A stretch of DNA of 44,931 nt from Carboxydothermus pertinax (GTDB lineage: Bacteria > Bacillota > Z-2901 > Carboxydothermales > Carboxydothermaceae). The notes under the pieces are model-generated. The model made no database searches. It saw only the letters and a program-made list of their open reading frames with translations, and was not told the DNA's origin. Location of the stretch: positions 1 through 44,931 of the forward strand of contig NZ_BDJK01000017.1 in the NCBI RefSeq assembly GCF_001950255.1. Reading direction: 5' to 3'. Position 1 is the first letter of the stretch, and every line of letters starts with the position of its first letter. The position numbers were made by a program, and so were the translations under genes. Below, one piece after another: positions 17,014 to 26,213 of this stretch.

Positions 17014-17109
17014 TTAATGCCTGATTAACTTTTTATAAATAAGATACGCTGTCAAGGAACCGGTAGCCTCAAAAACACTCCACCAAAATTTTGCCAAATA
17101 CTCCCCCAT
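17014..17109 (-). CDS. YqzL-like very small protein
   Basis: A 31-codon ORF beginning MGEYLAKFWWSVFEATGSL and ending KKLIRH. The aromatic-FE-TGS-AYL-YK pattern is the hallmark of the tiny Firmicute YqzL family, whose function I do not know. It lies between the promoter at 17139-17167 and the T-box, so it is the first gene of the pheST transcript. Only a G-rich, imperfect ribosome binding site (GGGGTGGGTGG) precedes the ATG. The call rests on a remembered family pattern and needs a profile search. Confidence 0.55.
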   Translation of the reverse strand: MGEYLAKFWWSVFEATGSLTAYLIYKKLIRH

Positions 17110-17138
17110 GCCACCCACCCCTTGTATTTTCTTGCTTA

Positions 17139-17167
17139 ATTATAGCACAATTCAAAAAATACTACAA
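17139..17167 (-). promoter_or_regulatory. promoter of the yqzL-like/T-box/pheST unit
   Basis: Minus strand: weak -35 TTGTAG (17167..17162), 17-nt spacer, perfect TATAAT (17144..17139) preceded by TG one base upstream (extended -10). It overlaps the last codons of the upstream methyltransferase gene. Confidence 0.6.
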
Positions 17168-17947
17168 GTTAACTCTATTTTTTGCCCATTCATACATAAT
17201 AATTCCGCCAGCTAAAGCAGCATTTAGAGATTCAATTGCCCCTGGCATGGGAATAAAAATCTTTTGATGAGGTAAACCCTCAAGAGTAGCACTAATACCT
17301 CGCCCTTCGCTACCGATGGCTAAGAAAAATTTTGTTGGAAACTTGTAATTAAAGACTTCCATTCCCCCTTCCGCTTCCGCTAATAATAGGGGGAACTTAG
17401 TTTTATGAAAAATCTCTATTAACTTGTTAGCCTCCATTCGTAAAACTGGAAGCTTTAGCGATGCACCAGCTGATGCCCTTATTACTTTTGGATTATAGAC
17501 ATCAACCGCCGGTGGAAGTAAAATTGCCCCCTTTAGCCCGAATCCCAGAGCTGCCCGGAGCAAATTTCCTGCATTCCCAGGGTCCTGTAAGCCATCAAGA
17601 ATTAAAAAGGCGCCATCCTGTTCCCACGGAAATGTTAAAGATTTTGCTTCAACCACAGCAATAATTCCCTCTGGGGTTATTAAATCTGAAACTCCATTAA
17701 ATAAACTGTCAGGTAAAATAATTATATTATTATACTTCTTATATTTCTTAAAAATAACATTTTTCTTCCAGTAACTCTCACTTACTACTAACTGCTCCAC
17801 TGTCCAGTCACCATTAATTATTTCAAAAACAAGTTTTTCCCCTTCAACCACCAATAAACCTGTTTTACGCCGATAAGCTCCTTCATGATACAATTTTCTT
17901 AATTGCTTGTAGAAAGGATTTTCTTTGCTGGTTATTTTCTTAATCAC
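17162..17947 (-). CDS. SpoU/TrmH-family RNA 2'-O-methyltransferase
   Basis: A 261-residue SPOUT enzyme. The N-terminal substrate-binding domain (YRRKTGLLVVEGEKLV) is followed by the knotted AdoMet-binding domain with motif 1 LDGLQDPGNAGNLLRAA (about 121), motif 2 FLAIGSEGRGIS and motif 3 IPMPGAIESLNAALAG. The position upstream of pheST matches Bacillus ysgA. The substrate (rRNA or tRNA position) cannot be told. It starts at GTG 17947 and overlaps the ktrA end by 8 nt. Confidence 0.88.
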   Translation of the reverse strand: MIKKITSKENPFYKQLRKLYHEGAYRRKTGLLVVEGEKLVFEIINGDWTVEQLVVSESYWKKNVIFKKYKKYNNIIILPDSLFNGVSDLITPEGIIAVVEAKSLTFPWEQDGAFLILDGLQDPGNAGNLLRAALGFGLKGAILLPPAVDVYNPKVIRASAGASLKLPVLRMEANKLIEIFHKTKFPLLLAEAEGGMEVFNYKFPTKFFLAIGSEGRGISATLEGLPHQKIFIPMPGAIESLNAALAGGIIMYEWAKNRVNL

Positions 17948-18602
17948 CTATATCCCGCTCCAGCTTTTTAAAGTTTTCATTCCGTCCAATTAAAACTAAG
18001 ATATCACCAGTCTGAAATTGCTCATCGGAAGAGGGAGATATTAACAACTGATTTCCCCGTTTAATGGCTAAAATGGTAAAGCCGTATTTGGCCCGAACAT
18101 CAATTTCTTTAATAGTTTTTCCTAAATAGCGAGGCGGAATTGAAATTTCCAGGATAGAATACTCCTCGGATAGTTCAATAAATTCTAAAATGTTGTTAGC
18201 CACCATCTTATTGGCAACTTTAATCCCCATCTCTTTCTCAGGATAGATAACATGGTCAGCTCCCACTTTAGATAAAATTTTACCATGCAAATCGTTTTGA
18301 GCTTTGGCCCAGACTTTTTTAATCCCCATCTCTTTTAACATTAAAGTTATTAAGATACTATTTTGCATTTCCTGCCCAATAGCCACAACCACTTCATCAC
18401 AGTTTCTAATACCTACAGCCTTTAAGGTATGCTCATCGGTGGCATCAGCACAGACCGCATGGGTTACATAATCTTTTATTTCTTCCACCCGTTCTTCACT
18501 GCTATCCACAGCTAACACTTCGTAGCCCAATTCACTTAAGGTTTTAGCAACGCTAGAGCCAAAGCGTCCAAGGCCAATAACCCCAAATTGTTTCGACTCC
18601 AT
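17940..18602 (-). CDS. ktrA: Ktr/Trk potassium uptake regulatory subunit
   Basis: A 220-residue cytosolic gating ring subunit. The RCK_N Rossmann domain starts with GLGRFGSSVA (about 10-19), with an acidic residue after the second strand (VLAVDSS), so it should bind NAD or ATP. The C-terminal RCK_C domain (about 135-220) is of the type that binds c-di-AMP in Firmicutes. The membrane partner ktrB is 13 nt upstream. ATG start behind AGGAGAT. Confidence 0.92.
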   Translation of the reverse strand: MESKQFGVIGLGRFGSSVAKTLSELGYEVLAVDSSEERVEEIKDYVTHAVCADATDEHTLKAVGIRNCDEVVVAIGQEMQNSILITLMLKEMGIKKVWAKAQNDLHGKILSKVGADHVIYPEKEMGIKVANKMVANNILEFIELSEEYSILEISIPPRYLGKTIKEIDVRAKYGFTILAIKRGNQLLISPSSDEQFQTGDILVLIGRNENFKKLERDIGD

Positions 18603-18615
18603 AAAGATTCATCTC

Positions 18616-19980
18616 CTATCCAACCATAACCTTTTCTTCCGGTAAAGTAAATAAAGCTTTTTTCCGCCGCTGGGCTAAAGCAAAAGTAATGGTAAGAGGA
18701 CCCAAACGTCCAAAAAACATCATTAAGATTATTAAAACCCTACCAAATTTTGATAGTTCAGGCGTCAGTCCCATCGATAGCCCTACAGTACCAAAAGCTG
18801 AAACAGTTTCAAACATATTCATTAAGATATTGTGTCCTTCGGTAAAAGTAAGTATAAAAGTAACAATGTTGATTAAAGCCAACGAAATCATAACAATAGC
18901 AATAGCTTTAAAAATTTGTTCTCGGGGTAAACGACGGTTATAAACTAATATCTCGTCACGCCCGAGAATGATATTTACCACGGCCAAAGTCAGAACAGCA
19001 AAGGTTGTGGTTTTAACACCACCTCCAGTAGAGCCTGGAGATGCCCCTATAAACATTAAAATAATGATGAAAAACTGGGTGGCAGGATGAAGGGAAGCAA
19101 TGTCTAAGGTATTAAAACCTGCAGTTCTAGGAGTAACCGCTTGAAAAAAAGACGCTAAGAGTTTATGTCCTAAAGGTAGCGCTCCTAAAGTTTTACCATT
19201 ACCATATTCCATTATAAAAATTACAACCGTCCCAACTAATAATAATATTCCGGTAGTAGTTAAGGTTATTTTGGTATGGATGGATAATCTTCCTTTTTTT
19301 CTATAATTAGAAAGTTCTGAAATAACATAAAATCCAATACCACCAGCAATGATCAAAAAGGCAATAGAAAGATTTATTAGAATATCTCCCACATAAGGAG
19401 TTAAGCTTTTAAAATTTCCTATTAAATCAAAACCCGCATTATTAAATGCCGAAATTGCATGGAATACACCAAACCACATACCGGTAAGAAATCCATAATC
19501 CTGTGAAAATCTCAAGCCTAAGATAACAGCGAATACTCCTTCAATACCAAAAGTAAATACAATAACTTGTTTTGTTAACTTAATTATCCCTTCTAAACTT
19601 GCCTGATTTAAGGCTTCTTGAATAACAATTCGTTCTCGTAAATTAATCCTGCGGCCTAAAATAATAGCAAAAAGCGTAGCTATAGTCATAAATCCAAGGC
19701 CGCCCACTTGAATTAAGAGCATAATGACAACTTGCCCAAAAAGCGACCAATAAGTCCCAGTATCCAGCACTACCAAACCCGTAACACATACCGCCGAAGT
19801 TGCAGTAAATAAAGCATCTAGAAAAGAAGTTACCGTTCCATCTTTAGAAGAAATTGGCAACATTAATAAAACTGTACCTAAAAGAATAACTCCTGCAAAT
19901 CCCAAAACCAGGATTTGCGCAGGAGTTAATCGTCGTAAAATATTTTTTTCCTTTTTTGATTTTAGTACAAACACCGTCAT
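18616..19980 (-). CDS. ktrB: Ktr/Trk-type potassium transporter membrane subunit
   Basis: A TrkH/KtrB-family protein of about 454 residues with some ten hydrophobic segments. The selectivity-filter repeats are seen as SAVCVTGL, AFNNAGFD, TPRTAGFN and SAFGTVGLS. With KtrA it forms a K+ (often Na+-dependent) uptake channel. The start is taken at ATG 19980, 5 nt after GAGGG. The ORF's earlier GTG at 19992 overlaps that site. It lies 25 nt downstream of rplT. Confidence 0.92.
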   Translation of the reverse strand: MTVFVLKSKKEKNILRRLTPAQILVLGFAGVILLGTVLLMLPISSKDGTVTSFLDALFTATSAVCVTGLVVLDTGTYWSLFGQVVIMLLIQVGGLGFMTIATLFAIILGRRINLRERIVIQEALNQASLEGIIKLTKQVIVFTFGIEGVFAVILGLRFSQDYGFLTGMWFGVFHAISAFNNAGFDLIGNFKSLTPYVGDILINLSIAFLIIAGGIGFYVISELSNYRKKGRLSIHTKITLTTTGILLLVGTVVIFIMEYGNGKTLGALPLGHKLLASFFQAVTPRTAGFNTLDIASLHPATQFFIIILMFIGASPGSTGGGVKTTTFAVLTLAVVNIILGRDEILVYNRRLPREQIFKAIAIVMISLALINIVTFILTFTEGHNILMNMFETVSAFGTVGLSMGLTPELSKFGRVLIILMMFFGRLGPLTITFALAQRRKKALFTLPEEKVMVG

Positions 19981-20005
19981 CAAAACCCTCACTTAGAAAT
20001 CAATC

Positions 20006-20362
20006 TTAATTCAAATTCTTCTTTGCAATTTCTACAAGCTCGGCAAAGGCATTTTTATCATTTACTGCTAAATCAGCAAGCATTTTCCTATTTATTTCTA
20101 CCCCGGCTTTCTTTAAGCCATTCATCATCCGGCTGTAAGAAAGTCCATGCATTCTGGCTGCTGCATTAATCCTTGTAATCCAAAGCTTTCTAAATTCCCT
20201 TTTTCTGGCCTTTCTATCCCGATAAGCATACATTAAAGATTTCATTACCTGCTGTTTAGCAACCCGAAAAAGCTTACTTTTAGAACCAAAATATCCTTTT
20301 GCTAACTTTAATATTTTTTTATGACGCTTTCTTGAAACTACGCTACTTTTTGCTCTTGGCAT
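20006..20362 (-). CDS. rplT: 50S ribosomal protein L20
   Basis: 118 residues with the typical basic N-terminal arm ([20 protein letters not shown]) and globular C-terminus ([16 protein letters not shown]). L20 is needed for early 50S assembly, and in Firmicutes it also represses its own operon by binding the infC leader. Third gene of infC-rpmI-rplT. Confidence 0.98.
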   Translation of the reverse strand: MPRAKSSVVSRKRHKKILKLAKGYFGSKSKLFRVAKQQVMKSLMYAYRDRKARKREFRKLWITRINAAARMHGLSYSRMMNGLKKAGVEINRKMLADLAVNDKNAFAELVEIAKKNLN

Positions 20363-20396
20363 AATAAAACCTCCTTATGCTTAATACGAAGTATCT

Positions 20397-20591
20397 TTAA
20401 TACGGTAAAATCTTTTTAATAATTTTCATGTCCCCTTTACTTACCAGGGCTGACTTTCTAAGTCTTCTCTTTCTTTTAGCCTCTTTGTGACCTAACAGGT
20501 GACTATGAAAAGCATGAAAGCGCTTAACTTTGCCAGAGCCAGTTTTCTTAAACCGCTTGGCTGCTGCTTTTTTGGTTTTAATTTTGGGCAT
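20397..20591 (-). CDS. rpmI: 50S ribosomal protein L35
   Basis: 64 residues, strongly basic, beginning [20 protein letters not shown] and containing the conserved HLLGHK. It lies between infC and rplT, with a GGAGGAGGAA binding site in front of the ATG. Confidence 0.98.
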   Translation of the reverse strand: MPKIKTKKAAAKRFKKTGSGKVKRFHAFHSHLLGHKEAKRKRRLRKSALVSKGDMKIIKKILPY

Positions 20592-20606
20592 GGTGTTTCC
20601 TCCTCC

Positions 20607-21116
20607 TTATGACTTTGGTGCTAAAATCATAATCATATTTCTACCCTCAAGCTTGGCAGGGCGTTCAACCACCGCAATACTGCCAACCTCTTGGGACAAT
20701 TTGTTTAGAAGTTCATAAGCAATTTCCGGATGCGCTAACTCCCGTCCGCGAAACATAACGGTAACTTTTACTTTATCTCCGTCTTCTAAAAAGCGGAGAA
20801 CGTTTTTTAATTTTACTTTAAAATCATGCTCTTCAATTGACGGGCGTATCTTAATTTCTTTTACGTTAATAATTTTTTGTTTCTTTTTTGCTTCCTTTTC
20901 TTTTTTACTTTGTTGATAGCGATACTTGCCGTAATCCATAATTTTGCAAACCGGCGGCTTTGCAGTAGGTGCAATTTCCACTAAGTCAAGCTCCATTTCT
21001 TCGGCAAGTTTCAGGGCTTCTTTTAACGGCATTATACCAAGTTGAGTGCCATCTTCCTTTACTACCCGCACTTCTTTGGCCCTGATTTCTTCGTTAATCC
21101 GTAAATCTTTGGTAAT
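20607..21116 (-). CDS. infC: translation initiation factor IF-3, starting at AUU
   Basis: IF-3 binds the 30S subunit and discriminates start codons. From the first ATG the protein would lack the conserved N-terminus. Reading on upstream in frame gives [18 protein letters not shown], the standard IF-3 beginning, and the only start codon before it is ATT at 21116. GGAGGTG lies upstream (GGAGG at 21130..21126). AUU is also the start of E. coli infC, where it mediates autoregulation because IF-3 rejects non-standard starts. Total about 169 residues. The C-terminal domain contains [15 protein letters not shown]. Confidence 0.95.
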   Translation of the reverse strand: MTKDLRINEEIRAKEVRVVKEDGTQLGIMPLKEALKLAEEMELDLVEIAPTAKPPVCKIMDYGKYRYQQSKKEKEAKKKQKIINVKEIKIRPSIEEHDFKVKLKNVLRFLEDGDKVKVTVMFRGRELAHPEIAYELLNKLSQEVGSIAVVERPAKLEGRNMIMILAPKS

Positions 21117-21283
21117 AACTGTCCACCTCCAAATATATTTTCAAAATAAAAAGCGGGTTTCCACCCGCTTTATTCCATAAAATAATTTGAAAAGCACCAA
21201 AAGCCTTGCTTTTCATTATTAACCCAAAGCCTTAAACGGCTTTCAGGTGAGAAGCAGGTGGCTTCTACTTTGTTTTCTTTCCT
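21117..21283 (-). promoter_or_regulatory. infC leader with attenuator (probable L20 leader)
   Basis: A leader of about 165 nt precedes infC. It contains a GAAGC/GCTTC hairpin, further paired segments (GAAAAGCA with TGCTTTTC), and a terminator-like hairpin AAGCGGGT / ACCCGCTT (21170..21163 and 21158..21151) followed by TTTTATTTTG. In Bacillus the same operon is repressed when L20 binds its leader and favours termination. That mechanism is inferred here from position and architecture. Confidence 0.7.
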
Positions 21284-21288
21284 CTGAA

Positions 21289-21317
21289 ATGATAACACGG
21301 TTAATTTTTACTGTCAA
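21289..21317 (-). promoter_or_regulatory. promoter of infC-rpmI-rplT
   Basis: Minus strand: perfect TTGACA (21317..21312), 17-nt spacer, TATCAT (21294..21289). The -35 abuts the thrS stop codon. Confidence 0.8.
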
Positions 21318-23222
21318 CTATCTTTTTATCCTGATCTCCTCCAGAAGCTCCTCAACAAATTCAGCAAAGGGCTTTTGGCCAAGATCGCCAACACCTCTTT
21401 TCCTGACCGCCACTAATCCTTGCTCGATTTCTTTATCACCCACAATTAAAAGATACGGTATTTTGTGCATTTGCCCTTCCCGAATTTTATAACCAATAGT
21501 TTCATTTCTGTCATCTAACTCAACCCTTACCCCTTGGGCAAAAAGTTTTTGGTATATATCCCGGGCATAAGCCTGATGCCGTTCAGCAACAGTGATTACT
21601 CTCACCTGTACCGGTGCCAACCAGGTAGGAAAGGCACCGGCATAATGTTCAATTAAGATACCGATAAATCTTTCAATACTACCAAACACCACCCGGTGAA
21701 TCATTACCGGACGATGCTTCTGTCCATCTTCTCCAATATAGGTCAAGTCGAACTTTTCTGGCATCTGGAAATCAAGCTGGATAGTTCCGCACTGCCAAGT
21801 GCGTCCAATACAGTCTTTTAAGTGAAAATCTATTTTCGGACCGTAAAACGCTCCGTCCCCTTCATTGATTTTATAGGGTAACCCTTTGACTTCTAAAGCC
21901 TCTTTTAATGAATTAGTAGCTAATTCCCATAATTCGTCGCTACCCATGGAATTTTCCGGACGGGTGCTGAGTTCTACGTGATACTCAAACCCAAACAGAC
22001 GGTAAAACTCATCTATTAAGTTAATAACCCCGATAATCTCATCTTTTACTTGCTCGGGCAGCATAAAGATGTGAGCATCATCCTGGGTAAAGCAGCGAAC
22101 CCGCATTAAGCCATGAAGAACTCCCGACAACTCATGCCGATGAACCAATCCCAGTTCTGCAAGGCGAATGGGAAATTCCCGGTAACTATGAAGCTTAGTC
22201 TTATATACTAAAATACTTCCCGGACAGTTCATGGGCTTTATAGCATAATCCTGATCATCTATTTTAGTAAAATACATGTTTTCTTTATAATGAGCCCAGT
22301 GACCACTTCTTTCCCACAATTCCCGGTTTAAGATTATTGGAGTTTTTATTTCCTGGTAACCGGCAAGGCGATGTTTTTCCCGCCAGAAATTTTCCAGTTC
22401 GTTTCGGATAACCATCCCCTTGGGGTGGAAAAAGGGAAAGCCAGGGCCTTCTTCCTGAAGGCTAAACAGATCTAATTCTTGCCCAATTTTCCGGTGATCC
22501 CGTCTTTTCGCCTCTTCTAAGAAGTTTAAGTAGTCAGTAAGCATGCTTTTTTTTGGGAACGAAACACCGTAGATCCGCTGCAGCATTTTATTTTTTTCAT
22601 TACCCCGCCAGTAAGCTCCGGCTATGCTTAAAAGCTTAAAGGCTTTAAGATATCCGGTTGAAGGCACATGCGGCCCGGCACAGAGGTCAACAAACTCCCC
22701 CTGCCGATAAAAAGATATTTCCACGCTTTCCGGTAAATCTTTAATTAACTCAACTTTATAAATTTCGCCTTTCTCTTCAAAATACTTTAGGGCTTCATCC
22801 CGGGATAGAACAAAGCGCTCTATGGGCAAGTCTTCTTTTACGATCTTTTCCATTTCAGCTTCAATTTTTACTAAATCTTCCGTAGAAAAGCTTTCCTCCG
22901 GGTCAAAATCGTAATAAAATCCATCCTTAATAGCAGGACCAATCGCAAGTTTGGTATTAGGAAAAAGCCTTTTCACCGCTTGCGCCATAAGGTGAGCGGA
23001 ACTATGGCGGAAAACATCTTTTCCTTCTTCATCTTCAAAAGTATATAGACGAAAATCCCCGTTTTCAGTTACCTTTTGGTTTAAATCTATTAACTTTCCG
23101 TTTATTGATGCACAAAGAGCTTCTTTAGCAAGTCTTGGACTTAGAGCTTTTGCAACTTCAAGGGCCGTAGTACCGAAAGGAAACTCTCTAACCTCATTAT
23201 TGGGAAAACGTAATTCTAACAT
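21318..23222 (-). CDS. thrS: threonyl-tRNA synthetase
   Basis: 634 residues with the full set of domains: TGS (about 1-60), editing/SAD domain with HSSAHLMAQAVKRLFP (HxxxH, about 73) and CAGPHVPSTG, class II core with motif 2 RLAELGLVHRHELSG and motif 3 VVFGSIERFIGILIEHY, and the C-terminal anticodon-binding domain (about 535-634). The ATG at 23222 lies 8 nt after AGGAGG. No T-box is visible upstream, in contrast to many Firmicute thrS genes. It lies 12 nt after the DUF445 gene. Confidence 0.97.
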   Translation of the reverse strand: MLELRFPNNEVREFPFGTTALEVAKALSPRLAKEALCASINGKLIDLNQKVTENGDFRLYTFEDEEGKDVFRHSSAHLMAQAVKRLFPNTKLAIGPAIKDGFYYDFDPEESFSTEDLVKIEAEMEKIVKEDLPIERFVLSRDEALKYFEEKGEIYKVELIKDLPESVEISFYRQGEFVDLCAGPHVPSTGYLKAFKLLSIAGAYWRGNEKNKMLQRIYGVSFPKKSMLTDYLNFLEEAKRRDHRKIGQELDLFSLQEEGPGFPFFHPKGMVIRNELENFWREKHRLAGYQEIKTPIILNRELWERSGHWAHYKENMYFTKIDDQDYAIKPMNCPGSILVYKTKLHSYREFPIRLAELGLVHRHELSGVLHGLMRVRCFTQDDAHIFMLPEQVKDEIIGVINLIDEFYRLFGFEYHVELSTRPENSMGSDELWELATNSLKEALEVKGLPYKINEGDGAFYGPKIDFHLKDCIGRTWQCGTIQLDFQMPEKFDLTYIGEDGQKHRPVMIHRVVFGSIERFIGILIEHYAGAFPTWLAPVQVRVITVAERHQAYARDIYQKLFAQGVRVELDDRNETIGYKIREGQMHKIPYLLIVGDKEIEQGLVAVRKRGVGDLGQKPFAEFVEELLEEIRIKR

Positions 23223-23234
23223 ACCTTTTTCCTC

Positions 23235-23834
23235 CTATCTATTAACAAAAATATTCAACATTACCTGCATGACTCCAATAACCACTCCGATAACGCCACC
23301 AAAAATTTCGATATACGAAAGTTCCGTTTTCATTAAAGAAGTTAATATTTTTTCTAAGGTCTTTAAATCAAACTGCAAAACTTTTTCTTCCACTAGTTTC
23401 CCAATTTTAACCTTATTTTGCAAATCCGTTTCTAAAGATAAAGTTATTTTATTTACTACCGAAGGCAGTTCATTTTTTAAGTAGTTTAAAAGCGTTTTAA
23501 TTACAATTTGCCGTAGATAATCCGGCAATACAGGAAAAAGGGTGCTTAACTTTTCTTTTATCGCCAATAAAATTTTTTCGGCAAATAATTGTTTATTTTC
23601 TTCAGAAGTTAAAAGGCTTATAACATCTTTTTGGGACAACAGTTGCTTTTCTACCAATTCACCCAATGCCTTAGCAATTTCCCGGTGGCGTTTGGGGATT
23701 ACTCCTTGAAAAGTCAGTAAACCTATTTTAACTGGCTGATATGGTCGAAAAAGCATTACAATAGCTAAGTAATTTGTAAGCCAACCAATAAAACCGCCGA
23801 TTAAAGGTGGAAGGATGATCTCCGATAATTTCAC
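23235..23834 (-). CDS. DUF445-family membrane protein
   Basis: About 199 residues: an N-terminal hydrophobic helix with GGFIGWLTNYLAIVMLFRP (the conserved DUF445 opening), a long helical middle rich in K/E/L, and a C-terminal hydrophobic helix (EIFGGVIGVVIGVMQVMLN). The family (YheB-like) has no firmly assigned function. The start is awkward. AGGAGG lies at about 23855-23850, inside the first codons of the ORF opened by TTG at 23858. The next candidates are ATT at 23840 (spacing 9) and GTG at 23834 (spacing 15). I list the GTG. Confidence 0.75.
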   Translation of the reverse strand: MKLSEIILPPLIGGFIGWLTNYLAIVMLFRPYQPVKIGLLTFQGVIPKRHREIAKALGELVEKQLLSQKDVISLLTSEENKQLFAEKILLAIKEKLSTLFPVLPDYLRQIVIKTLLNYLKNELPSVVNKITLSLETDLQNKVKIGKLVEEKVLQFDLKTLEKILTSLMKTELSYIEIFGGVIGVVIGVMQVMLNIFVNR

Positions 23835-23866
23835 GATAATTCTCTTATACCTCCTCAATTATTTAA

Positions 23867-23895
23867 AATATAGCAAATTATTCTTGTAAAAGCAA
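23867..23895 (-). promoter_or_regulatory. promoter of DUF445-thrS
   Basis: Minus strand: TTGCTT (23895..23890), 17-nt spacer, TATATT (23872..23867) with TG one base before it. The leader would be about 25 nt, leaving no room for an attenuator. Confidence 0.6.
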
Positions 23896-24065
23896 TAAAA
23901 AAGGGTGTGAGGACGATAATCTCTTCCTTGCTCCAGCAAGACAAAAGACCTTCGTGGCCTTCAAACCCCCATTTTAATATTCTCTTTGCCCTTTTGGCAG
24001 TAAGGCACTTTTTTTTATCCCTATGGCAGCATCCCTTCTCATTCCGGACAAAAGGTCCTTGGAAT
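23896..24065. other. gene-free, hairpin-rich spacer between trpA and DUF445-thrS
   Basis: No ORF and no promoter that I trust. It holds several short inverted repeats: an imperfect palindrome ATTCC-GGAC / GTCC-GGAAT at about 24036-24063, a TGCC/GGCA hairpin near 23990, and CTTGCTggAGCAAG near 23930. It could be a decayed attenuator, a small RNA or just spacer. It matches no RNA class I recognise. Confidence 0.35.
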
Positions 24066-24119
24066 TAAAAATAAAAAGCCATTAAGGATACTGCTTTTGC
24101 AGTACTACCTTTATGGCTT
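24066..24119 (-). terminator. terminator of the trp operon
   Basis: Minus-strand long hairpin: AAGCCATAAAGG (24119..24108) pairs with CCTTAATGGCTT (24087..24076), closed by an inner TACTGC/GCAGTA stem with a 4-nt loop, then TTTTATTTTT. It lies about 80 nt after the trpA stop. Confidence 0.85.
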
Positions 24120-24199
24120 AACTTTCCTTTACTTATTAGCTTTTGATGCCGTTTGGTCTTTAATAACTTATTTTTTGTTTCTTTTTGTTTACTTCTGAT

Positions 24200-25012
24200 T
24201 TAACTTTCTCTTAAGGCCAGCTTCAAAGCTGCAACCCTTTCCGCCATCAACTTTAACATCTCCTGTTTGTTTATTTTGTTCCGGGTGTATTCTTCCACTA
24301 AAGCAACTAAGGCACTACCCACTATAATCCCGTCACAATGGGGAGCCGCCAGCATTGCCTGCTCCGGTGTCGAGATGCCGAACCCCAAACACACCGGCAA
24401 CTTGGTTGCCGCTTGCACCCGCTCAAGAAGAGGAATAACCTCTACCGGAAGGTTATCCCGGGCCCCAGTAACCCCTGTTACGGACACACAATAAATAAAT
24501 CCTGAAGCTTGACTCACAATCTTTTCAAGCCGCTTTTGCCCGGTGGTGGGAGCCACCAAAGGAATTAAGTCAAGGCCGTATCCCGCAGCCGCCGCCCTTA
24601 TTTCTTCCCCTTCTTCTGCCGGAAGGTCGGGAATTATAAGGCCGTCAGCTCCAGCCCCTGCTGCCCGCCGCAAAAACTCGTCTATCCCTATTTGGAAAAT
24701 TGGATTGAGGTAGGACATAATGACCAGCGGCAAAGATAGATCCTTGCGGGCAGCAGCTATCAGTGCCAGTACTTCCTCCGGACCGCTATCGGCGGCCAGA
24801 GCCCGTTGCCCGGCCTTTTGAATCACCGGCCCATCGGCTAAAGGATCCGAAAAGGGTAAACCAACTTCAATAAGGTCAGCTCCGGACGCCGCCAGGGTTT
24901 TGATAATTTCAAGAGAAAGAGAAAGGTCTGGATCTCCTCCCATAGTATAAGTAATAAGTGCCTTCTCTCCCCGAATGCGCTTTTCTGAAAACATTGGACC
25001 AATCCTACTCAC
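24200..25012 (-). CDS. trpA: tryptophan synthase alpha chain
   Basis: Cleaves indole-3-glycerol phosphate to indole and glyceraldehyde-3-phosphate; indole is channelled to TrpB. The 270-residue TIM barrel has [17 protein letters not shown] (catalytic Glu about 48, Asp about 59) and the phosphate-binding GFGIS and [12 protein letters not shown] start at 25012, overlapping the trpB end by 8 nt. Last gene of the operon. Confidence 0.96.
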   Translation of the reverse strand: MSRIGPMFSEKRIRGEKALITYTMGGDPDLSLSLEIIKTLAASGADLIEVGLPFSDPLADGPVIQKAGQRALAADSGPEEVLALIAAARKDLSLPLVIMSYLNPIFQIGIDEFLRRAAGAGADGLIIPDLPAEEGEEIRAAAAGYGLDLIPLVAPTTGQKRLEKIVSQASGFIYCVSVTGVTGARDNLPVEVIPLLERVQAATKLPVCLGFGISTPEQAMLAAPHCDGIIVGSALVALVEEYTRNKINKQEMLKLMAERVAALKLALRES

Positions 25013-26213
25013 CCAGCGTCACCCCCAATTCCCGGGCAACGGTGTAGACATCTTTGTCGCCCCGGCCGGAAAGGTTAATGACTACGATTTCATCCGGCCG
25101 CATCTCCCGGGCTAGCTTTACTCCTTTGGCCACAGCATGGGCGCTTTCTAGAGCTGGCAGGATACCTTCCGTATACGCCAAAAGCTTAAAAGCATCTAAA
25201 GCTTCTTCGTCAGTTACTGCTGTATATTCCACCCTGCCAATATCTTTAAGATAAGCATGTTCCGGTCCTACCCCGGGGTAGTCCAAACCTGCCGAAATGG
25301 AGTGAGCCTCTACAATCTGGCCTCGATCATCCTGTAAAACATAAGACTTAGCTCCGTGTAAAACTCCCACCTTTCCCCGGCTTAAAGTAGCAGCATGCCG
25401 ACCGCTTTCCAGCCCTAATCCTGCTGCCTCTACCCCGATTAACCGCACATCATCTTCGAGAAAAGGATAAAACATTCCTATGGCATTACTTCCCCCACCA
25501 ACACACGCTACAATTAAGTCAGGGAGTTTTCCTTCCTGAGCTAAGATTTGTGCTTTGGTTTCCTCCCCGATCACCTTTTGAAAATCCCGAACAATGGTCG
25601 GATAGGGATGGGGACCACCTACAGAACCAAGGACATAGTAAGTATCCCGGACATGAGTAACCCAGTAGCGAATGGCCTCATTCATAGCATCTTTAAGAGT
25701 ACGGCTACCCGAAGTTACACTTTCCACTTGTGCACCTAGAAGGCGCATGCGGTACACATTTAATTCCTGCCGGCGGACATCTTCTTCCCCCATAAAAACA
25801 GTACACTCCATCCCAAATCTAGCCGCCGCCGTAGCCGTGGCCACCCCATGCTGCCCGGCACCTGTTTCCGCCACCACCTTTCTTTTGCCCATGCGCCTGG
25901 CAAGAAGGACCTGACCGATAGTATTGTTAATCTTGTGGGCCCCGGTATGGGTTAGATCCTCCCGTTTCAGATAAATTTTAGCCCCACCGGCATAACGGGT
26001 CAAACCCTCCGCATAATAGAGGGGTGTAGGGCGGCCGGCATACTGTTGCAGGTAATAATTCAATTCCGCATGGAAAGAGGGGTCTTTTTTAGCTTCCCCG
26101 TAGAAAGCTGTTAGTTCTTCTAACGCTATCATTAACGTTTCAGGGACAAATTGTCCACCGTAGGGTCCAAAATACCCCCTGGGATCTGGCAGCTTATAAC
26201 TAATTAACTTCAT
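25005..26213 (-). CDS. trpB: tryptophan synthase beta chain
   Basis: PLP enzyme that joins indole and serine. About 402 residues. The PLP lysine lies in HTGAHKINN, the phosphate-binding glycine loop is GGGSNAIG, and the C-terminal GRGDKD is present. The ATG at 26213 (protein begins [16 protein letters not shown]) lies behind GGTGGGAG. The ORF runs upstream through trpF in another frame, but that part has no TrpB character. trpB overlaps the trpF end by 14 nt. Confidence 0.96.
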   Translation of the reverse strand: MKLISYKLPDPRGYFGPYGGQFVPETLMIALEELTAFYGEAKKDPSFHAELNYYLQQYAGRPTPLYYAEGLTRYAGGAKIYLKREDLTHTGAHKINNTIGQVLLARRMGKRKVVAETGAGQHGVATATAAARFGMECTVFMGEEDVRRQELNVYRMRLLGAQVESVTSGSRTLKDAMNEAIRYWVTHVRDTYYVLGSVGGPHPYPTIVRDFQKVIGEETKAQILAQEGKLPDLIVACVGGGSNAIGMFYPFLEDDVRLIGVEAAGLGLESGRHAATLSRGKVGVLHGAKSYVLQDDRGQIVEAHSISAGLDYPGVGPEHAYLKDIGRVEYTAVTDEEALDAFKLLAYTEGILPALESAHAVAKGVKLAREMRPDEIVVINLSGRGDKDVYTVARELGVTLGE

